64,000 bases of DNA from Microplitis mediator (Eukaryota; Arthropoda; Insecta; Hymenoptera; Braconidae). The notes below the pieces were generated by a model, which saw only the letters and a program-made list of their open reading frames with translations, did not search any database and was not told where the DNA came from. Positions 10,091 through 20,300 of this stretch are shown here, in pieces. The stretch's first letter is position 1; each line of letters starts with the position of its first letter. The stretch lies in contig NC_079977.1 in the NCBI RefSeq assembly GCF_029852145.1, positions 7,522,837-7,586,836 of the forward strand, read 5' to 3'. Both the position numbers and the translations under genes were made by a program.

Positions 10091-10974
10091 CACTGAGAAA
10101 AAATTTCTCTTTGGACAATTAAATTGGTTTTGTTGAATTCTATTAAACTAAAAATTATTTGGGACAACTAAATTTTATTACATCAATATAATCTATATTA
10201 TCATTTTTAACAAATGATTTAATAGACTCTATTTGGTTGACATTAATATTTCTCTCTCTAAGATAATAAAATCATTTGGTAGAGTTAAGAAAATATTAAT
10301 TTAATGGACAACTAAACTATTTTGTAGTGCCAACAATTGTTGTGGATTTAAATCCAAATATTAGAGCAAAATATTATTATATTAACTCTAATAAATATTA
10401 ATTAGACACAAAAAAATATATTCATTTAGAATAAATATATATATTTGTTCGAGGTTAATAAATAAATATTTGAACTTAATGATTATTGATTTAAAAGTTA
10501 TGGTGTTAAGCAGCAGCAGCTGGAGTAGTTCGATGCTCGCCACTAGATCGCGCCCACCATTTGTGGTGTCCCTGGTAAGATACTTATTTCAGAGTTTTTA
10601 TATTCGCCAGCTTAAAGCATTGATGGGACAGTTTATCCGCTGAAAATTATTGATTATCGTGGTATCCTGTATTATACTATGACATTAATGTTTAAGATTA
10701 AAATTTTTCCTGAACAATAATTGTCAGTACGAAAAGAAGTACTTGTGAAGGAAATAAATCATTTTTCTAATTGTGCATTGAACTGTTGAATAAATATTCT
10801 GTCATTTCAAAATAATATTCAATTCTTATCAATAATTCATTCTCTATAATGATCACTCATACATTTTATTGTATTCATTAGATTCAACCGAATATATGAT
10901 TGGCGATGGGCAATCAAATCATTTTCTTGTCATAACTAAAATTTAGTTATCAGGAGAAAATTTTTTTCTCAGTG
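10091..10974. mobile_element. TIR element with CACTGAGAAAAAA ends and unrelated GC-rich cargo
   Basis: Ends CACTGAGAAAAAATTTCTC and GAGAAAATTTTTTTCTCAGTG are inverted, with TA on both sides (10089-10090 and 10975-10976). About 884 bases long. The interior is AT-rich except for a block at 10505-10575 with balanced composition that ends in a good donor-like site (CCCTG then GTAAGATAC), as if a gene piece had been captured. It ends about 90 bases from the stop codon of the small gene at 11066. Confidence 0.75.
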
Positions 10975-11065
10975 TATAAATATTATTTTATTTTATTTAA
11001 TAATACTTTTAGATACAAAATATGACATTTTTTTTAGTACGGAGTAATAATTGATTGATAGGTAA

Positions 11066-11398
11066 TTACAAATCAATCTCGTAATGAGGATCCTTTTCCA
11101 GCCGCAGGATGTCTTCATCGCTAATTTTCAGAAATTTTTCGATAGCTTCTGAATGTCTTTTTCTAGCTTCGAAGTAGATTTTTTCGTATTCTGTACCCTT
11201 GATGAGTTCTCTCACACTTGGACATTTTTCAATGTCTTTAATCGCATCATCTACTGATAAGATAGCAGCCACACGGTAGATACTAAAGTCTGATTATGAA
11301 CCATCTTTATTTTTTACATTCGTAACTGTGAGTTTCTGAAGTTGGTATACTTCTGAAATTTTTACTTTTGACGATTTGCCTGCAAGCCTCACAGTCAT
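11066..11398 (-). pseudogene. Small unrecognised gene with an in-frame TAA codon
   Basis: From an ATG at 11398 the frame runs 34 codons to a TAA (11296-11294), then continues in the same frame for 75 more codons to a second TAA (11068-11066). The downstream part contains no methionine, is rich in charged residues (IKGTEYEKIYFEARKRHSEA) and ends in DPHYEIDL, so it looks like real coding sequence. The exon has a proper acceptor just upstream (CTAAC branch-like word, then TTCAG at 11415). A donor at 11566/11565 (GTGAGT) defines a noncoding 5' exon. AATAAA signals follow at 10987-10997. I do not recognise the family. It may be a gene with a recent nonsense change, a readthrough gene, or an assembly error. 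Confidence 0.5.
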
Positions 11399-11414
11399 TC
11401 TAAAACGAATGATC

Positions 11415-11565
11415 CTGAAGTTAGCAGAGAGTTAAAAATTTTTAAATTTTCGTTTAAACAACTTAATTTTTTAAAAAATAAATAAATAAGAATATGCAAT
11501 TGAAGAAAATTTAATAACCTATATTAAAATAATAAATAAAAGAGATAAATAATTGTTGAACTCAC
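11415..11565 (-). other. Intron between the 5' exon and coding exon of the small gene
   Basis: On the minus strand it starts GTGAGTTC and ends CTAACTTCAG, with a branch-point-like CTAAC 5 bases before the acceptor's last base group. At 151 bases it is a normal insect intron size. Confidence 0.5.
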
Positions 11566-11566
11566 A

Positions 11567-11845
11567 CTTGGTTGATTTCTGTCTTTATACAGTTTTGATG
11601 GATTGATTTATTACTTCTATTTAATTGTTTTACAGACGGGGTTTTCTTTATTAATATTTTTATTTTGATATTTGTTTAAAACTAAACTTTTAATTTTAAA
11701 TTTAAACGGTTTTTTTATAACTCAACTTGTCTTTCTTCTAAAGACTTTCCAAGATAGCGTTAGATCAGCTGATTTTATTTATCAATCTATCGGAAATAGA
11801 AATTTCCCGGTAGGTATTTCGCGCGCTTTTAAAAACCTCATACAA
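11567..11845 (-). promoter_or_regulatory. Putative 5' exon and promoter of the small gene
   Basis: This is the region upstream on the minus strand. It contains the E-box palindrome ATCAGCTGAT at 11764-11773. CAGCTG elements of this kind are frequent in housekeeping promoters of insects (established for Drosophila; inference here). There is a CpG-containing block (GCGCGCG) near 11820. No TATA box was found. A TIR element begins only about 75 bases further upstream. Confidence 0.4.
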
Positions 11846-11848
11846 TTA

Positions 11849-12865
11849 GGGGAGTGTGGGGTCGCCCCGGTCACCTAAGAAATAAACCTTTAAAATTTTT
11901 CGAATTATCCTTATTAGATCATAAAACGGATGTTATCGTATTCTATGGAACATAGAGAACCAAAGACACATACTTAAAAATGAAAGTATAAAAGTAAATA
12001 GAAATATTTGATAAATTAAAAAAATTGTAAGTTTGACCGGGGCGACCCGACACGTCGGGTCGGCCCGGTCATTTGGCGGGTCATCCCGGTCACTGTTAAT
12101 TTCAAATCAAAAATTAAGAATCTAAAGTCGTATTGCTAGAATTTCATCAAATTAAAATTTTATTTGGTCAACTGAAACTTAAGAAGTAAAGAAAAAAATG
12201 TAAAATTAATAATTAATAACGTTTAACTTTTTTTCCGTTTTCTGTACTCGCTTATGAGGTAATAATATCTATAATTTATTTATTTGTTCACTAATATTGT
12301 AACAAAAATGTTACGATGTTGTATAAGAAAATGCCCCTGATGCATAAAAAAATTTTTAGCTTAAATTTTAGAAAAGCTTACCTCAATTGATTAATTGCTT
12401 ATTAAATAAGATATTGGGTAATATTTTTATTAAACAAACACACGAATTGTCAGACGAAAAAACAAGTGAATGAATTGACCGTTGTGACCCCATAACTTTG
12501 ATCGGTACGACCCCAACTAATTTTTGAGAAAATGAACTGAATTTAAAAAAAAAAGGATTGAAAATTATAATTTTATAAAAATTAAAATGGATTAAACAAT
12601 ATCTTTAGATTATATTTATATCAATTATAAGCTCTTTTTATCTTGTAAAATATATAAAAAACCTTACGCTAATGTCCTTGATTTTTAGATCAAAAGTCGA
12701 TCAATTTTTTATTTATGAATTATTATTAATAGGTAATTAATTTTTAACGATAAAGCTCATTAATTACCTCTAATTCAATGAGAGTATAAAATAAAATTAA
12801 ATTCAAAATCTATTACATGATAGACTTTTCAAAATTTGGGTGACCGGGGCGACCCCGCGCTCCCC
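11849..12865. mobile_element. TIR element with GGGGAGTGTGGGGTCGCCCC ends
   Basis: The left end GGGGAGTGTGGGGTCGCCCC continues as GGTCACC. The right end mirrors it (GGGTGACCGGGGCGACCCC then GCGCTCCCC). TA flanks both ends (11847-11848, 12866-12867). Inside, at 12035-12095, are further GACCGGGGCGACCC words in both orientations. The rest is AT-rich without coding. Confidence 0.8.
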
Positions 12866-12889
12866 TATGCATAATCATCTATATATGAT

Positions 12890-13214
12890 TGACTTCCAGC
12901 TCCAATAGCTTTCGAACAGATGGATTTATCAAAAAATGATAAGAGACTTTTTTTGTAGAGCGTTTAATTCTCTACAAGAATATTTGATGGACATTACAAT
13001 GCAATTTATGGTTCATCAGTTTCAAAAATCAGAAGAAAAAAAATTTTTTCCTGTGTTATTCTTATGAGAAATCGAAAAGTGCGCTGCAGACAACCTTAAT
13101 ATTAATATTAAGGGCTCATATTTTTAGAGGCCTATTTTGGCATCAAAACGAAACTTTTGAGCCTGGTTTCGAGAAAATAAAAATTCTTGTTTTTTTTTTA
13201 AATGCCCTAGTATA
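12890..13214. mobile_element. Second fragment of the 6218 element family, reverse orientation
   Basis: The TGTAGAGCGTTTAATTCTCT zone, then TTTTTTCCTGTGTTATTC, then TAATATTAAGGGCTC, then AACGAAACTTTTGAGCC, ending AAATGCCCTAG, mirror the first 300 bases of 6218-6790 with many substitutions. Confidence 0.5.
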
Positions 13215-13510
13215 TAATTATATAGAATTGCATACAATTTGTATAGCATTGTATACAATTTCTATACAGATTGTATACAATTGGATCGGGCCATTTTTTC
13301 TATCCAATTTATATATAATGAATATATAATTTTATACAATTGTATGAAATCTTTTTTCATCGGGTTGGTAGTCACATTAATTTGAATATTATTTTTACAC
13401 CTGGTTGCATTTATATGATTTAAACTTAAATATTCGTCAATCAATGAGTTTAGTGCTTTATTTGTTATTGATAATATATTTTTGATATTTCAGCGCAATT
13501 AATTTTTTAT

Positions 13511-14140
13511 TTTTAACTTCCCGCTAAGAAAATTGGAAATTTTGAAAAATTCGGCAAGTTATTGGTTTCGGTCCGATTTTCGAAAATCGAATTTCTAGGT
13601 TCTAGGAAGCTAATCTGACTAATTTCAAGATGATGTCCGAGTGTATATATGTATGTATGTACGTACGTACGTATGTAGATATCTGTAACTTTTGAACAGA
13701 TAAACCGATATTAATCGTCAAGGTGTCATTCGACGCGGCTTCTTAATATCTAAAAGCTGTGAAAAATTGAGCTTGGTCGGTAAGGCTAGTTCGGAGATAT
13801 TCCAAAAATAAAATTTTCTCAAAAATGTTTTTTTTGAATAAATTATAATGTGCTTGATGGATTGATTCCAAAATCAACTGGGCTCTGAAACTTTAGAAGC
13901 CGCGTCGAATGACACCTCAACTATAAAAATCGGTTCATTCATTCGAGAGAAACTGTTGTCGAAAGAATTAAAAAAAAAAATGTTCTTAGTTTTTTTGAAA
14001 TTTCTCAAAAACAACTCGATAAATCAATTTCAAAATTTGATCAGCTCTAGAACTTGATAAACCGCTCGAAGAGCTCGAAAATGTATTCACAACAATTTTT
14101 TCTAGCTCAAGGAGCTTTATTTCAGACCAATACATCATGA
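13511..14140. repeat. Interspersed repeat starting AACTTCCCGCTAAGAAAATT, copy 1
   Basis: This begins AACTTCCCGCTAAGAAAATT, followed by GATTTTCGAAAATCGA. It contains a (GTAT/GTAC)n microsatellite at about 13645-13675 and repeated AAACCGATATTAATCG-type words. The block at 45648-46290 starts and develops in the same way (GGGAAGTTATTGTTTTC, GATTTTCTAAAATCGA), so both belong to one dispersed family. The GACGCGGCTTCTTAATA block and its reverse complement (near 13733 and 13895) make a partial inverted repeat. Confidence 0.6.
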
Positions 14141-14715
14141 GAAATTATAAATGACTAATTAATGATAAATAAATAAAATGCTTAACAAAAACGCTCTTTC
14201 AAATTTTTTTTTTAAATCGTCATCAAAGTAAAACTTGATGAAAACATTTTATTTTTATTTTAAAAATTAATTTTTCTTTATTTAATATTTAAATACTTTT
14301 TTTATTTTCTTCGTTATCGACTTTCTGAATAGTCGTATTTATGTATTACTTTATTATCGACAATCTTTTTTATCTGTGGATTATCGAGTAAAAAGGCAGG
14401 TATACGACTCAGCCATAAGCGACCCTACTATGGAGGTTAGAGGTAAGGAGCACTCTCTCTCTGTATCAGAGAGAAGAAGTCTTCTCTCTGTCTGTATATC
14501 AGAAGTTTCCATAAAATCAGATAAAATTATGGTGGCGCTGCTTTAAGAGAATGACTCAATTTGAAAGAAAGCGCCTAAAACTGTTAGACTAGGACAGAAT
14601 TAAACAAAGAAAGATATAAATCCGGTTCGTAAGTGCGCGACTTTCAAAAATTTATACTATAAAATTTTAGAATGCCAAGAGAATAATGTTATTTCTGTCG
14701 TTGATACAATATACA
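14141..14715. other. Intergenic sequence
   Basis: No gene recognised. A pyrimidine/purine hairpin, CTCTCTCTCTGTATCAGAGAG, sits at about 14452, in a moderately GC-richer block (14390-14640). Confidence 0.35.
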
Positions 14716-16465
14716 CTAATCCAATATACACTAATGGAAAAAATTAAAGGATCAAAAAAAATTCCAAATTTTTGGGCGATTTTCAACAGGCCCTAACTTT
14801 GAAAGAAATGGTCGTACAAGAAATAAAAAAAAAGGAAATTGTAGCTTTAAGTGTCTACTTTTTGGATTAGAACTTCAAAATTTTTTAGCGTCAGCGGTTT
14901 TTGAGTAATCTTAGAAAAACCAGCGACAAAAAAATTTTCAAATTAAAAAAATTTTTTTTTTTTGGTCTTCGGGCGTGGAAAAAATTTTCTTTGCTTAACC
15001 ACTATGAGGATCGGATACCTTCATTATTCAGCTTTAATTTTTTTTTTATGGACCTTGATACGTCCACTTCTCGCCGAGATATCGGTCTTCAAATGGAAAA
15101 GGATCCTTTTATCTTTGATTATCGATATCTCAGAACCCACCCGACTAGAAATTGTCCCAATACATATATTGGGCCCCAATTGGGAATCGCTGTGGCACGC
15201 CCAGCCGGGCTATCCTAGTCAGAACCGGATTGGGAACTTGTTGGGATATCCCAACGCAAAAATCATCCACCCAGCATCAGTTTTTCCTAAGTGGGACCCA
15301 ATTGGGAACTCGATGGGATAGCCCAATGCAAAAATAAATAACCTTGACTGGTTTTGCCACATCGGGACCCAATGGGGATATCCCAACGCAAGAATAAATA
15401 ACTTTGAGTGGTTTTTCCACATCGGGAACCAATTGGGAACTCGTTGGGATAGCCCAATGCAAAAATAAATAAATTTGACTGGTTTTGCCACATCCGGACC
15501 CAATTGGGAACTTATTGGGATATCCCAACGCAAGAATAAATAACTGTTATAGGTTTTGCCACATCGGGACCCAATTGGGAACTCGTTGGGATAGCCCAAT
15601 GCAAAAATAAATAACTTTTATTGGTTTTGCCACATCGGGACCCAGTTGGGAACTTATTGGGATATCCCAATGCAAAAATTATTATATTTTAATAACTTTT
15701 ATCATTCATATATAATTTCAAATGCTCAAAATTTGTTGTTGAAAATGTTTTTTTTTTTTCAAAAATTTAATAAAAAAAATTGTTTTTCATGCTCGTACAT
15801 AATATTTATGTTAAAATTACTTTTTTAATTATCTAAATTGTTTATAAACAATTTCATTATATCAAATTTATTTAATTTTCAAATCAAATTATTTTTCGCT
15901 TCTTCTGAATAAGATATTCTGTTTTGTGTTCCTCCCTCTTCTCTTTTCAATTTTTTCTAGTATAATTTTGATCGACTAAAATTTTTATTAACTAATTTTT
16001 TCTTGATTTACTTCAAGTACCCTGAGTTTTAATTTGGTAATCTATTTGATCACAGTGAATTTAATGGTAATTTTTAAAGAAAATTTCTTTACGTGTACCC
16101 ATTATGGTGATTTTTATCCGTTCATCCGTTATATTCAAAGTTATACCAAGATTTCCGAACATCCTTAAATATACAGAGTAATCTTAAGAAAACTATCGAA
16201 AAAGAAATTTACCAAACTTTTGCTCGTCTTAAAAACGGTCTTCGAGCTTCAAAATATTTTCTTCGATAATTATGATTGTTTTTTTATTGCTCCGGAAGCG
16301 TGCATAATAAAAAAATTTAAAGACCCAGATCAGAAAACTAAACACTTAAAGCTACAGTTTGACTTTTTGTTTTTATTGTACGACCATTTTCCTTCGAGTT
16401 ACAAGCTGTTGAAAATTACTAAAAAATTTGAAATTTTTTTAATATCCCTTAATTTTTGTAACCAG
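14716..16465. mobile_element. Large foldback element enclosing a 71-bp tandem repeat
   Basis: The left arm (ACACTAATGGAAAAAATTAA, then GATTTTCAACAG, then ATGGTCGTACAAGAAATAAA, then GTAGCTTTAAGTGTCTAC) is mirrored by the right arm at 16240-16465 (AAACACTTAAAGCTACAG, then TTTTATTGTACGACCATTTT, then CTGTTGAAAATTAC, then ACCAGTGTA). The arms are about 230 bases and moderately diverged. The loop holds the tandem array at 15170-15680. No transposase frame. Confidence 0.7.
15170..15680. repeat. 71-bp tandem repeat with two alternating unit types
   Basis: The word AATAAATAAC or a close variant recurs at about 15333, 15393, 15463, 15534 and 15605. Spacing is 71 bases apart from one shortened unit. 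Units contain GGTTTTGCCACATCGGGACC and CCCAATTGGGAAC. They alternate between a GATAGCCCAATGCAAAAAT form and a GATATCCCAACGCAAGAAT form, giving a 142-base higher-order period. Long frames on the minus strand (15219-15599) come from this repeat. Confidence 0.85.
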
Positions 16466-16652
16466 TGTATTTTGAATTTATTTAAATCATAAAATTTCTT
16501 ATTAAATATTTTAACATCAAATAATCAAAAATAGGCAATATTAATTTATTTTATTGCCATTTTTATGGTTTCTCAGGGAAAAATGTGAAAAACTTTACTG
16601 AACAACCGGGAAATATCAGGGAATTTCGAAATCATTTCTTTGTGACCACCCT

Positions 16653-17363
16653 CCCGTGTAAAAAAAATTCGTTCCAAAAAGATTCCAAAAAAGTTCCGCA
16701 TGTGGAACTTCCAAACATGAGACAGATTATAGAACTTCGAATGGAACTTTTTTGGAACGTTAGTAATTTTGATGGTAAAAAAAAGTTTTTATGAGCAAAT
16801 TGAGAGTCAAAAAAGGACGTTCTTGGAATTTTTTTGAAAATTTTTATGGGCGTTTTTTTTAGTTCTACAAAAAATTCGAAAGGAGTGATTTTTGAACTAT
16901 TTTGGCATGTTTCTGGAACGTCTTTATTCTACAAAAGATGCAACAGAAGTGATTTTGGAAAGTTTTTGGAACGCCTTTTTTAGACCATAAAAAAGTCAAA
17001 AGTGGTGATTCTGGAACTTTTTTGGAATGTTTTTGAAACGTCTACTTCAGTTCTATAATAAGTTGTAAAGTAACGATTTTTGGACCGTTGTTGAATGTTT
17101 TTGGAAGGTTTTTTTTAGCTTCCGAAAAAGGTCAAAAGTGGTGATTATGGAACTTTTTTGGAATGTCCATATAAAATTCAAGAAAATTTCCAAAAACGTC
17201 CATTTTTTAATCTAAATTCGCTCATAAAAACTTTTTTTTTTGCCATCAAAATTACGAACGTTCCAAAAAAGCTCCATTCGGAGTTCTAATCTGTCTCATG
17301 TTTAGAAGTTCCACATGCGGAACTTTTTTGGAATCTTTTTGGAACGAATTTTTTTTACGTGGG
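16653..17363. mobile_element. Foldback element, CCCGTGTAAAAAAAATTCG ends, copy 1
   Basis: The ends CCCGTGTAAAAAAAATTCG and CGAATTTTTTTTACGTGGG are inverted, with arms of about 180 bases (CATGAGACAGATTATAGAAC mirrored near 17290). The centre has three or four direct repeats of about 70-100 bases with a TTTGGAACGTCTT/AAAAGTGGTGATT core. A second copy is at 50892. Confidence 0.8.
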
Positions 17364-20300
17364 CTGTTAATACAACTTATTAAATAATCTGAAATTTATG
17401 AAAAATAAATAAACAAAAATACAATTACAATTTTTATAATTATTTTTTTATTTTTTTTCAAATATCTTTGCTGACGGTTTTGGTGGTAACAACAGGTAAA
17501 TACTACATATTGTACATTCAATAGGCGACAGTCGTATCTTAATACTTATTTAGCATATATTTATATATATTTTTATATATATAGAGAATGATGATGATAA
17601 ACAATAGCCATTGACTATCGTGTGTTTATGATAATTTGATAACATATTTATTTATTTTCAATTATTATTTATTTTATTATTTTAATTATCATTATTATTA
17701 AATAATTAATCATTAATAATTAATATATATATATTTATATTTATTTAATAATATATTATTTAAATTAATCTCTCTTAACACTTAATGTGCGTTAATAAAC
17801 TTCACACGGAGGAATGATTTTTTATTTTTGTCACCTAGACAACAGCCTAAACACCTCCTGCATCAATCATTTATTCATTCTTTCCTTCATTTCATTTTTT
17901 TTTATTTTTTTTCCAATAATTAATTAGTAAATTAATTAATTTTTTTTTATATCAGCTTAACAATTTAATTAATAAATATACAAAGCTCATTTATACTTTT
18001 AAGTTTTCTACTTTAAATAATTTCGCGGACATTTTTTGAAAATTTATATATTTTTTTAATTATATTTTTAAATTAAGACCACTAACGTAGTGTAGTTAAA
18101 TCAATTTCTAGTGCAAATGCTATTTTCGATTTATCAAAATGAAAAAAAAAGTTAAAAATTAAATTAAATTATTGTAATTACAATAATTATAGCGCATTGA
18201 ATTGACAATGATTTAAATACCACGAGGGAATAGTGTGGGAGGAGTACTGTAGTGGTTTAAATTAACAAACGGAATGAAGGACGTAATGAGAGTTTAAACA
18301 GGAGGGAAATACAAGAGGTAGAGGACAAGAGGAGAGAAGTGGGAAGAGATAAACATGTAATGAGGGTGGATATAAAATACAAGTTGCTTGTATTGTTAAT
18401 AATTAATTACTCGCTATTGAATTATCGCATTTGTGAGTGTGCACAAGGCGAGGTCATAAGTTTTTTTTTTTACATTAAGTAATTAATTATTTATTTATTT
18501 TATTTATTTATTCATTAATTGAGATGATATAGTTTTTTTTCTATAAATTGCTACGAGGTAGGAGATTTTTTAAGCGAATTACTTAAGTTGGTTTTTTATG
18601 GTTTCATGTATTTTTGGTAGAATTTTTTTTTGTGCAGAAATACTTGTGCAGAGTAAAGTTTCAATAGTTTTTGGCGGTAAAAATTAAAAAATCAATTTAT
18701 TATTTCAAAATGCTATTTTCTTTTAATTTCTTTTTTGGCGGGTTGACAACAAAACAAATTGCAATGATAGAAAATAAATAACTGAGTGTGTTATCAATTT
18801 AAATAGAGAACAAAAAAATTAGTTTCGTGTAGTAATTTTCTGCAAAACCCAAATAGTAAAAATTACATTACTTTCAAAATTTCATAGTGTTGCATAAAAT
18901 GTTTTCTAGTCAATTAGCTAAAGTTACATTTCAATTTGTGAATTTAAATGTTCTAATTTTATTTTTTTTATTTAGCTATCGTTATGAAAAAATCTATTAA
19001 CATAAAATATTTTTATTAATAAATCGAACAAATTGAAAAAAATTCATGAAATGACTAATAGAATTTTTCGAACACCGGTTTAAAAATACAAACTTTGAGA
19101 ATTAATTCATATAATTTTTTTTGTTGCAATATGCTCTTGGTCTATTTATCAGTAATGACAAAAAAGAATGTCAATTGTCAGATTTTTATGTTATTATCCC
19201 AAAAAATTTTTTAAAATAGAAGTAATAAAAGACATCCAATTTTATTGATCTTCGTATTTTTTTCATTAATTCAACGCGAAGTAAAATATTCATTGATCAT
19301 TTTCAAATTCTTTACCGCTAAAAATAAATGAGACCGTACTGCATTAAAACTTTAATACTTATTAATTATTTTATTAAATTTATACATGACCATATATAAT
19401 TATATAGGAACTCATATTTGGTCATACTTGAACATAAATAGTTATATCCAAGGATTTTATTCCTTGATTAGCCAAACTTTTGTCCTCATGTCGAATCAAA
19501 TATGAGTTTTTCAACAATCATACATGATTATATATAATAATACAGTGATCTAAATATTTATAGCCATATATGATCATATGTATTATCAGATATGATCTTG
19601 ATTGATCTTGATTGATCATGAATGACGTTACGTGTGATCAAATCTGATTATTTTAAATACATATGATCATATCTAAGTATCTTTACCTGGAGATAATTTT
19701 ATTCAAAATAATCTAAATAAATTTTATTAAAAAATTCCCATGACCTGGATTCGAACTCTGACCTTTTGATTATTGAACACTCGCGACCCTCCATGAAAAT
19801 TTTATTTTTAATTAATCAATAACTAATTAATTATTAAATTAACTTATTAATAAAACAAAAATCAATACATTCAAAAAATATATTAATAAATAAATACAAA
19901 AATATTTTTTTCTTAAATACATTTAATTTGTATTTATAATAATAATTAACTTAAAATCTTTTTCCAAAAATACATGAAACCTAAATTACCTCGATAAAAT
20001 TACAATAAATAATTAAGTATTTACTTAAATATAATAAATTAATGGCAAATTATATTTAAATTAAAAAATTGAGCATTAATTTTTAATATTAACAATTAAC
20101 TTACGTTCATTAATCACAAATAAATATTTTTAAAAAATCGTTTACTTTCTTACGTTGATTAATAAAAAATAAAAAAATACTGGAAACAATAAATAAATAA
20201 ATTCAAATATTGATGAACGATAAAGTATTTTTTAAAATTAAAATAATAAATCGACTAGAATGTGTTGAGGAGGGAGTAAAAAACGCATAAGTCTCCCTTT

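Noticed and set aside
15219..15599. 126-codon minus-strand frame repeating GYPNEFPIGSRCGK
   Set aside because: It follows the 71-bp tandem array and changes frame with it. No evidence of a protein.
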